64,000 nt of DNA, taken from the NCBI RefSeq assembly GCF_000005505.3, contig NC_016132.3, forward strand, positions 28,572,501-28,636,500, given 5' to 3'. Below are positions 52,481-61,538 of the stretch, piece after piece (within the stretch, counting starts at the first letter, position 1; every line of letters starts with the position of its first letter). Source of the DNA: Brachypodium distachyon. Lineage: Eukaryota > Streptophyta > Magnoliopsida > Poales > Poaceae. Under the pieces are notes generated by a model. It was not told the origin of the DNA, searched no databases, and worked only from the letters and a program-made list of their open reading frames with translations. The position numbers were made by a program, and so were the translations under genes.

Positions 52481-53941
52481 GAGCAAGGTATAGTCATCGG
52501 TACCTTTAGCGTTAATTCATTTAAAGCTTTAGTACTGTCTGATACCGGTGCATCTCATTCATTCATCTCAAGAGGATTTGTGCATCAAAATGGATTACCT
52601 ATTAGCACACTAGCAAACCCAATGAAAGTGAATTCACTAGGGGGAGAACTGATAGCCGCCTATGACTGCCGTGGGCTAAGTTTGGAAATAGGGAAACACA
52701 CCTTCCCCACGGACCTAATAATAATAGGGTCCAAGGGTTTGGATTTCATCCTAGGAATGGATTGGCTAGCCAAGTATGAGGGACTCATCGATTGTGTCAG
52801 AAGAACCATCACCCTCACCACCCCAGAGAATAAGAGAATCCGTTTCAAGTCTGCTTTTGAACTTAAGAGACCTAAGGTCAATTCTCTTAAGGGGGTTAGC
52901 CTGGACGAGGTTCCAGCAGTGAAAGAGTATCCGGATGTCTTTCCGAAGGAATTGCCAGGTATGCCACCAGACCGGGATGTCGAGTTTCTCATTGAATTGA
53001 TGCCTGGAAGTGGACCCATAGCCAAGAGACCTTATAAGATGGCTGTGGATGAATTGAAGGAATTGAAGAAGCAGCTAGCTGAACAGTTAGCGAAAGGTTT
53101 CATTCGCCCCAGCTCATCACCCTAGGGAGCACCCGTCCTGTTTGTAGAAAAGAAGGACAAAAGCCAACGGATGTGTATCGACTATCGTTCACTAAATGAG
53201 GTGACGATAAAGAATAAGTATCCTTTGCCCATCATCAATGATCTTTTCGACCAGTTGGAAGGAGCCTGTGTGTTCTCAAAGATCGATCTACGATCAGCGT
53301 ATTTTCAGCTGAATATACCCAAGACGGCATTCACCACCCGGTATGGACTATACGAGTATACCGTGATGCCATTCGGTTTGACCAATGCACCAGCATACTT
53401 TATGAACATGATGAACAAGGTGTTCATGGAATTCTTGGACAAGTTTGTCGTGGTATTCGTCGATGATATCTTAATCTATTCCAAGAGGAAAGAAGAGCAT
53501 GAGCAGCATCTGCGCATGATTTTGGAGAAGCTGAGAGCGCACAAGTTGTACGCCAAATTCAGCAAGTGCGACTTTTGGTTGTCAGAAGTCAGTTTCCTTG
53601 GACACATTATGTCAGGAGCCGGAGTAGCTGTAGACCCGGCTAAGGTGACCGCTGTTATAGAATGGGAGTCACCCAAGAACGTTGGAGATATCCGCAGTTT
53701 CCTAGGACTCGCTGGATATTATCGGAGATTCATTGAGAACTTCTCCAAGATTGCTAAACCCATGACCGAACTATTAAAGAAAGAGAAGAAGTTCGCCTGG
53801 AACGAGAAATGTGAAGAGAGTTTCCACGAGTTAAAGAAGAGATTGGTGTCCGCACCTATTCTTGTGCTACCAAACCTGCAAGAAGACTTTCAAATTTATT
53901 GCGACGCGTCACGTCAAGGTTTGGGAGGAGTGTTGATGTAG
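52437..53941 (+). pseudogene. Protease and reverse transcriptase of the chromovirus
   Basis: Protease: LVLSDTGASHSFISRGF with the DTG active site near 52540, then GMDWLAKYEGLIDC. The RT region begins at about SLDEVPAVKEYPDVFPKELP. A TAG at 53123 stands where SPWGAPVLF is expected (Trp). RT continues with [32 protein letters not shown] (motif A), [26 protein letters not shown] (motif C) and [18 protein letters not shown]. It ends at a TAG (53939) in the RNase H start (GGVLM then TAG, expected Gln). Otherwise the catalytic residues are all present. Confidence 0.92.
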
Positions 53942-54777
53942 GGAGGAAGAGTTGTAGCTTACGCTTCGCGGCAACTAAAGAGCCCCGAAGGCAACTACCC
54001 CACGCATGATTTGGAGTTAGCATCAGTAGTGCACGCCTTGAAGACTTGGAGACACTACCTGATGGGGAAACATTGTGAGTTGTTCACAGATCACAAGAGC
54101 CTGAAGTATATATTCACCCCGAAGGAGTTGAATCTGAGACAACGGAGATGGTTGGAACTGATAAAGGATTATGACCTGAGTCTACAATATCATCCTGGCA
54201 AGGCTAATGTCGTAGCCGATGCATTGAGCCGCAAGGGCTATGTAAATGGACTGACAGCTGGAGAGTTACCGCCAGAGTTGTGCAAACAATTCAAGGACCT
54301 GAGACTTGAGATTGTGCCCGAAGGACATCTGGCCACATTGGAAGTACAACCCACTTTGCTGGACAGGATCAGAAAAGCACAGAAGGGCGACTCGGAAATA
54401 AACGAGATAAAAGAGAATATGTTGCCGAGAAAGCTAAGGAATTTTGTGAGGATGACCACGGAACCATATGGTTCGGTAAATGCATTTGTGTACCGCAGGA
54501 TCCGGAAATCAGAAATCTGATTTTACAAGAAGCCCATGACTCACCGTACTCAATCCACCCTGGGAACACGAAAATGTACATGGACCTAAACGAAACGTTT
54601 TGGTGGTCCGGATTAAAGCGAGACATCGCAGAATTCATTGCGCTGTGCGATGTGTGCAGCAGAGTTAAGGCAAAACACCAGAAACCAGCAGGATTGCTAA
54701 GACCACTGCCAATACCGGACTGGAAATGGGATAAAGTAGGCCTGGATTTTATCACCGGTTTACCAGTGGAGTTCGTG
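53942..54777 (+). pseudogene. RNase H and truncated integrase of the chromovirus
   Basis: RNase [53 protein letters not shown] and [15 protein letters not shown] frameshift near 54420 moves the frame. Integrase then has EAHDSPYSIHPG, FWWSGLKRDIAEFIALCDVC (HHCC region) and WDKVGLDFITGLP with the first core Asp. The sequence ends at GLPVE (about 54777), so the second Asp and the Glu of the core and the chromodomain are absent. The coding frame fuses by chance to LTR sequence (FVAPAAVGVG). Confidence 0.9.
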
Positions 54778-54780
54778 GCG

Positions 54781-55412
54781 CCGGCGGCGGTTGGAGTTGG
54801 GCCGGAGGTAGGGGATGACAGGTGGGGCCCACCTGTAAGTGAAAGAGAAAGGAGAGAAAAGAGAGAAGGAATGGGGGCCGTTGGATGGGAAATGAAGGGC
54901 TAGGATTAGAAGATACCCCTTCGGGGTTTTAAATGAAAGCGTATTTCACTGAGAATACGCTTTCCCGTGGGGAAAGCGTACTTTCAGAGAAAAAAGAAAA
55001 GAATAAAAGAAAAAGAGTATAAAATACTTTTCAGGATCTATAATTCACCCGAAAATTCATTTCAATCATTTAAAATATCAACTAGCTTCCGAAAAATTCC
55101 CAAAAATTCTGTAAAATAATATATTTCATCTAGAGTCCAGGAAAATTATTCCCACTCAAAAATAAAATAACTAAAATAGTTTTAATGCCTTTAAGCTTCA
55201 AATAAATCCAAATAAAATCCTAGAATGCATTTTTAAATTCTAGAAAATTCTCAAATAAATTTCTAACAACCTAACACATTCGAAAGCACCATTTAAAACA
55301 CTTTCAATAAGGCATCATAATGAAACTCCAAAATTTTAAGATATGATCAAGGTGATATGCATGAGAAATGAAAAGGTGAGAACATCTGAATCTGAAAATT
55401 TGGGATGTTACA
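54781..55412 (-). repeat. Truncated LTR, TGTAACATCCCAAATTTTC type
   Basis: Minus-strand LTR start TGTAACATCCCAAATTTTCA at 55412, running left for about 630 bp to the junction with the chromovirus integrase. It is AT-rich next to its start, with a GC-rich far end (GGCGCCGGCGGCGGTTGG). It holds an imperfect inverted repeat near 54945-54985 (GCGTATTTCACTG, AGAATACGC, then GCTTTCCC and GGGGAAAGC). Only the first ten or so bases are shared with solo LTRs G and H, so it is a different family. Inserted into the RT of element V, just after the DEEKTSF codons. Confidence 0.75.
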
Positions 55413-55603
55413 AAGCTGGTCTTTTCCTCGTCTTTCTTGGCCAGGTGGACTTGGTGATATCCTGAATATGCGTCCAAGAAGCTCAACCTTTCGCATCCTG
55501 CCGTGGAGTCCACCCGTTGGTCGATTCGAGGGAGCGGGTAGTCAACCTTGGGGCACGCCTTGGTCAAGTCGGTGAAGTCGACACACATTCGCCACTTGCC
55601 GTT
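55413..55603 (-). pseudogene. RT fragment of Tat-like element V (downstream part)
   Basis: Minus-strand peptide KWRMCVDFTDLTKACPKVDY, PLPRIDQRVDSTAGCERLSF and LDAYSGYHQVHLAKKDEEKT. It continues the coding sequence that stops at 58757 on the other side of solo LTR H (ANG then KWRMC). On the left it is cut by the LTR fragment at 55412. Confidence 0.88.
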
Positions 55604-58600
55604 TGTAACATCCCAATTTTCAAAAATCTTCATATGCATTGCATATCATAAGCATCATGACACCTTTGCATTTGATCACTTTCAAAACCCTAAAATTTGC
55701 CTAGAAAACCCTTTTGCAAAAATGCTTTTATTTGAATTTGGGCTTTGATCCGGCTTTTGAGTATTTGCATTTTAACCCATGAGGGTACTGGTTTAAAAAG
55801 GGATTTAATGCATATATAAAGCTATCCCATAAGTTGACTTTTGAAATTATTTCAAAAAATAATTTATTTTGATAGCCTAAAGGCCCTATAAGCCATTCTA
55901 TAGCCAAATGTATTTTTTAAATATTTTATTTTGAGAAAATTCTTGTTCCAAAAGTTATATCAGATGAAAATATAATTTTACAAATTTTGTTGCAATTTAT
56001 TTGGAGTGATTTGGAGCTCCGAATCAATTTTGAGGTTCAAAAACAGAAAATAGGAAAAAAGAAAAGAAAAACCGGACCGAACCGGACGAACCGGACCGGA
56101 CCGATCGACTCAGCCAGGCGAGCCGCCCGCGGCCACTGCCAGGCGGGCATCACTCCCCCTTTCTTCTCCAACTGCCTCCGCAGTCCCTGCCGCGCACGTC
56201 CGCGAAACCACCGCATGCCTCCACCCCGAAGCACTCGCGCTTCTCCTCCAATTCGCCCAAACCGCTCGCCCAATTTCGCACTGGTTAGAATTTAATTGCT
56301 TGCCGGAGCTGCTCTCTGCCGTCGCCGTTCTTCGCGTTTCGCCGTCGTTCCGGTGAGTCTCTGCTCGTGCCGACCCCCTATTCCTCTTCCTCTCTTCTTT
56401 GCGCACGCAGTGATGCGAGCCATCCTCGATTTGGAGTTCCGCCGTCTCCGCGCCGCGCTCCGCCGTCCGCCGTCCCCGCGCTGAGCTGCTCCGCGCCGTC
56501 CTGCACTGTGCCCCGAGCCGCCGTGCGCCGCCTGCGCCCCTCCGCCCCGCGCACCTGCGCGCCGCCGCCCTGCCCACCCCGCGCCTTCGCCCGCGAACCG
56601 CGTCGCCGCCCCCCGCCGTGCCGCCGCCCAGGGGAAACCCTAGGTTCCAGCCAATGCCGCGCTGCCACGTGGCATTTATTTTATGTTTAGTTTTATTTTT
56701 TTCGGCCGAAATACATAATGCACTTTTGCAGAAAAGACCCTACGAACTCAAAACATCATATCTTTCAAACCGTTTGTCCAAAAATTGTGTTCCGCACCTT
56801 TCTGGAATCGTCACAACTTGTAGAATATTTTGGCACTGTCTAATTTCAGTTTTGAACAACTTAGTCAGAAGCATTTTACAGAATGGTTGATTATGGTTTA
56901 AATTTCAAATGAATTGTTTCAAAATAGTTTTGAGCATGTTAGCTTGGTATAAAATTATTTAAACTTGTTCTCTGTCCGACCAGAAGAGAAATTATTTTGT
57001 GAATAATAATGGCATACAAGTTTAAATCTTGTTCTATGTTGCAAAAACCACTCAACCTTTTAATTTAAACCCTATGCTTGTTTCATGCATATTAATTACC
57101 TCCTTGTTGTTGCGTAAATTGCCCAAACCTTTTGAAAAACTTTTCAAAACAGAAACAAAACTTGTTACATTAAAAGTAACCAAGTGTGCATTAACATAGC
57201 ATATGCATCATGGCATGATTTTTGCATTGAATGTTGTGTTTATTGTGTGCATGTTTCTTTTATTTTAGATTGTGTGGAGTGTTTTCCTTGTTGTTGCGAA
57301 GAGTGCGAGAACTATCACAACCTTGGACAAGGCAAGTTCACTTTGATCATATCCCATTATTATTGTTGTTTTAAAATACTTATGCATTAGTGTTGTTGCT
57401 AGAGATGCATTGATAGGACTATTACTCGTACCTCTATGCTAGCTATAAATCCCAGGTAGTATAGTTTACCCTCGCCATTACCTTGCTACCAAATTGCCAT
57501 CGATTGTAGTTGAATGCTAAGCTATGGTAGTATCGTGGAGAAATAACTACATTATGATATTCTTATGCCATTGGCTATATGAAATGTTTTTGTTAGATGT
57601 AACGCAAAACAACTAATTCAATGAACCATCCTGGATGGGCTGCTTTGAGGATTTTGAGGATAGCGGCGTCAGGTCCATTTCTATGAGTCCCTCTGAGTCG
57701 AGCTCCTGTGGATTAAAGAATGGATCGTCCATGGACGTCTCTTCCGTGGATTCGGGGAGCGCCTACATTGCAAATGTGGAATGCCACCTGGGGTAACCGA
57801 GACTGGACTAGTTTCCTATTTAGCAGCTTCCAGTACAACCACAATGCTATATGGGCTCTGGCGAGACAAGAGTAAGTTGTATGAACCTAGACCCGAGGAA
57901 TTGTACTGAGGTAGCCGTGTAGGGGGAGCGAGATTCTCTCGTGGTTTAGGGAATTGCCTCTGAAAATCTCGTAATCGATGCCGTTGCTACTCTACCCTGA
58001 GGACAGCAAGGGATTAACACGTCGGTTTCTTGTGGGGAATGTGTACAAACTCTCGAGAGCGTCAAAACTAAGTACTTAGCCGTGTCCCCGGCAACGGACA
58101 ATTTGAGCAACTAGATGTGGAGCTGTAAGGAAAGTCTCACTCATTCCAATTTCTTAAATAAAATGAATGGTTTGAACAGGGTAGGAGCACTTGATGAATC
58201 CACTTCAATGTGCTCTAGGTTAATAGGAGCATGGGTGTGTCTACCTCGTGTCCAATACTTAACATTATTATAACATTCCTTTGTAGTAGGGTAATTTATG
58301 TTCTGCTTCCACGCAAATAGCCTTGAACCCCACCTTGCCACATTATGCATATACTTGTTAGGTTCTGATATAACTCCTGGTGAATCTTGCCAATACATTC
58401 AGTGTATTGACCCTAGTGGCTGCATCGTTTAATGATGCAAGAAGCTCCGACGACGAGTAAGATGTACGTTCTGCTTGTTTGGGTTACGGGCCTACATTCC
58501 AACACGCTCTCACCGTGGTGTTGATGTGCCCTTGTATCTTTCGCTTTCCGCTGCTAAACAGTTGTTTTATTTCCAGCTAACCCGTGAGGTTTTGCAAGTT

Positions 58601-58751
58601 GTAAGTACTTTTAAACTCTGGATGATTCGTTGTAATATTGAGACCTTCGTTCTATGATATTACATCTTGAAACTGTGTGTGCTAGTGAGTCGATCCAAGG
58701 ACTAGCACTAAAGCACAAAGATTGAACCCGTGTACGGGGGCAGTCGCTTCA
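55604..58751 (+). mobile_element. Solo LTR H (TGTAACATCCC family), 3148 bp
   Basis: Starts TGTAACATCCCAATTTTCAA and ends ACGGGGGCAGTCGCTTCA, with target duplication CCGTT (55599-55603 and 58752-58756). It splits the RT of element V. GC-rich block at about 56100-56640 (CCGGACCGAACCGG to CTGCCACGTGGCA). The 3' region carries TTGTTTTATTTCCAGCTAAC and ATATTGAGACCTTCG. No supported coding sequence. It is the plus-strand counterpart of G and VI. Confidence 0.93.
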
Positions 58752-58756
58752 CCGTT

Positions 58757-59835
58757 GGCTTTCTACACCAAGACCGGATTGGCTAGCCATTCGGGGTTCC
58801 AAACTTCTCGGATGAGCCTGGCGTCAAAGAGTTTGGCGATTTCTTGCTTCATGACTTCGCTTCGCTCCCTGGAGAGCTTTCAAAGTTTCTGCTTCTTGAG
58901 AGATTTGTCGGGCCTTACGGCGAGGCGATGCTCCATGACGTCATGCGGGACTCCTCCCACATCAGAAGGTGACCAAGTGAAGAGGTCGAAATTCTTCCGG
59001 GGCAGGTTGCTGAGTTCTTCCTCGAGTTTGCTTGGAAGGTCACCTCCAATCCTCACGGTGCGCGTGACGTCATCTTTGGAGACGATTATTTCGTTGAGTT
59101 CTCCCTCGGGGAGTGGCTTAGGGATGTAGCGCTCCCGGTGATCGGTCTCAGATGCTCCTGCGTTCGAAAGAATGTTGACACTCTTGGATGATTCTCCCTT
59201 CTTCTCGGCGCACTTGGTCTCGTGGAGGTAGAGCGTCTTCCTATCGGAGGATTGCTCGCCGCAGACCGTTATCACGCCCTTTGGGCCCGGGATCTTCATG
59301 CACAAGAAGTTGTGGTGGATGGCGGCGCAGAGACGATTCAACGTCGTCCTTCCAAGGATGGCGTTAAAGGAGGCCTCCATATCCACCACGTCGAAGCGCA
59401 CGAGCTCAGTTCGATGATTCGTGGCGTCTCCAAAGGTTGTGAGTAGATCAATTTGTCTGAGCGGCTGAATGGACTTCCCGGGCATGAAGCTGGTGAGAGG
59501 ATAAAGGGATGGCTGCAATGAGCTGTTCTTATATCCCCCTTGCAGTTCCATCAGCTTCTTCGACGTGCTCAGATATAGGATGTCGGCGGAGCTTCCGCCG
59601 TCCGCAAGAATCTTCTTGAGCTCACAATTGGCGACGATCGCCGTCATGAAGAGGGCATCGTCGTGTGGGAAGCGTATCCCCTTGGCGCCTTCCTCGGTGA
59701 AGGCAATCGGCACGCTCACCCACTTTGGTGGTAGTGTCGGGGAGAAGGCTCCCACGACGTTGACTTCGCAAGCATACTCCTTGCGTTGCCGCTTCGATCC
59801 CCGTCCTGTGGCGGAGCTCTCGAGTATCACTTCTG
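58757..59835 (-). pseudogene. Protease-RT start of Tat-like element V
   Basis: A 316-codon minus-strand frame (59830-58880). Protease motif ILADGGSSADILYLSTSKKL (DGG active site), FDVVDMEASFNAILGRTTLN and KIPGPKGVITVCGEQSSDRK. A linker leads to FDLFTWSPSDVGGVPHDVME at the start of RT. A TGA near 58878 follows KKQKL where Arg (CGA) is likely. Beyond it come EVMKQEIAKLFDARLIREVW and NPEWLANPVL. The protein is clearly distinct from elements I-III and represents another Tat family. Gag and LTRs are missing. Confidence 0.88.
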
Positions 59836-61524
59836 TGAGACTCCGGGACCGAATTTATGCAATTTAGCCCCAAATGCTAACTCGCGCATAAATTAAGCCC
59901 CAGTGCCTCTCTACGATGAACACTTCACAACATACACGCAGAGTGTTCACCGCAGGTTGGAACAAAAATGATATCATTACATCACTCTAAGACACAAGAT
60001 TAAGTCAAGCTCATACAAGGAGCGAAATACCAAGTTATTACAACTCACGAACACATGTCCACAATCATCATTACACCAGCGAAGCAAATTAGGCCCGAGT
60101 ACGGACAAGTTTACAATTATTGCCTAAGAGGCTGAAATTGAAAGGAGAGCCCGCCACAAGTTCACAGAAACCTGCTCTGGAATCTGCTGGCTAAACGTCG
60201 AAGCTATCGTCGTCGAACTCCACGAAGTAACCACTCACCTGCTCCTCTGGAAACTCTGGAGAAAACAACGTTGCAAAGCAACTGAGTACAAAGTACTCGC
60301 AAGACTTACAGGAGATCTAAACTAGATATGCCACAAGTCTCAAAGGATGGATAATATGGTGGGGTTATGCAGCAGCAATATATCTGGAGAGACTCACTAA
60401 CGACATCGTCTAAGTAGAGGATGAGAAGCGTCTACTAAGTGAGGTGATCTTCTAATAACTAACAGCAACAAAACACAACCTCTTATCACCCCCTCAACCC
60501 CTTGTGAGGAAATGATCCAAAGGCACGCACACTTAAGCAGTTTTAAGCATATCCATGATTAAGGCTAATTACTACTCAAGTTTATGAGATTAAGTTGATT
60601 AAAATGATTAAGTTCTCTATGATCAAGTAATGACCAACCACGTCGTCCATAACCGCGGACACGGCTTTCCGAAAGATTTATCCCTGCAGGGTGTGCCAAT
60701 TTACCCGTACACGTTCGTCCAACCCTTATTGCCACTCGAGTAGGAACACACAAAGGCGTGTGTCGGCAGGATTGGGCGACACGACGTTTCCAAGCCCCAC
60801 AACTAATCCAAGGGACCAACCCAACTGAGTCTATCCGAAACGAGAGCCCGGCCGAACTTTCGTACGGACTCAAGTGTTGCGTGGACAGCTGGTAGCGGTT
60901 CAGAACCCGCAGGATGACCACTCTAGACTAGTGCCGCAAGCCCTATATGTATGCAAAGTACCAACAAATCTCCAAACACAACACCAAGGTATATGCGATA
61001 TGCCAAATGGAACGCCCAAACTATGTGGCCGAGGGGAAAGCCATATCTTCCCCACGAGCGGTTAGCGCGAAGTTTCTTGGGTCGGCGAAAACGAGATCTC
61101 AGTCCTTAGGTCGGCGCAAACGGAACAAAACACCAATGTGTTAGCACGGCCTCCCATCGTTGCCTTGTGCAGGTAAAATAACATGTCACAGTTTAATAAT
61201 TGCAATTAAATACAGAAAGTACATGTGGATGTAGCAATTGTATAACCCCAAGTAAGGACACTAGACCAGCAAGCTAAGCAAAACTTCTAATAACCAACTA
61301 GGGCAATAACAAACATGTGACATGGTAGTAGGATAAGGAACCAGACAACAGGCATTTGAATAGAGCTGACTAAAGCTATGCAACATGTGACATGATTGCA
61401 AGTGTATATGAATATGCATGTATCTCAATATGCAAATTTAGAGTGGTATGAAATGCATAGAACAATCCTATGGTCTCTTTTGGTCTAATCCATGTTAGGG
61501 TCACGTTACTACAAGCAACACATT
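59836..61524. other. Noncoding sequence between element V and the LTR of element VI
   Basis: No ORF with recognisable content. The left edge TGAGACTCCGGGACCGAATT (59836) looks like an LTR terminus, which would make this, at least in part, the 3' end of another minus-strand LTR. Features such as TTATTACAACTCACGAACAC and GTACAAAGTACTCGCAAGAC resemble the corresponding region of the family G/H LTRs only in style. The right end, near 61200-61524, should be the leader of element VI. I could not place the border. Confidence 0.4.
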
Positions 61525-61536
61525 GCTCTGATACCA
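61525..61536 (-). promoter_or_regulatory. Primer-binding site of element VI (tRNA-iMet type)
   Basis: The minus strand reads TGGTATCAGAGC, the classic plant site complementary to initiator tRNA-Met, 2 nt after the LTR end ...GGTCGGTTCA. It shows that the sequence from 61539 rightward is a 5' LTR in minus orientation. Confidence 0.9.
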
Positions 61537-61538
61537 TC

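Larger units (their letters stand above)
50099..54780 (+). mobile_element. Del/Tekay-like chromovirus, truncated at both ends
   Basis: Plus-strand ORF0, gag, protease, RT, RNase H and the first part of integrase. The 5' LTR and primer-binding site are missing, replaced by the inverted duplication. The 3' side stops inside integrase at about 54780, where a minus-strand LTR fragment begins. RT motif [10 protein letters not shown], the CCHC gag finger and an extra ORF before gag fit chromoviruses of the Del/Tekay group. Rice RIRE3 and RIRE8 are known to carry such an ORF0. The diagnostic chromodomain would lie in the lost part, so the lineage is inferred. Confidence 0.75.

Noticed and set aside
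54781..54903. Integrase frame of the chromovirus continuing to 54903
   Set aside because: After GLPVE the residues (FVAPAAVGVGPEVGDD) match no integrase; the frame runs into LTR sequence by chance.
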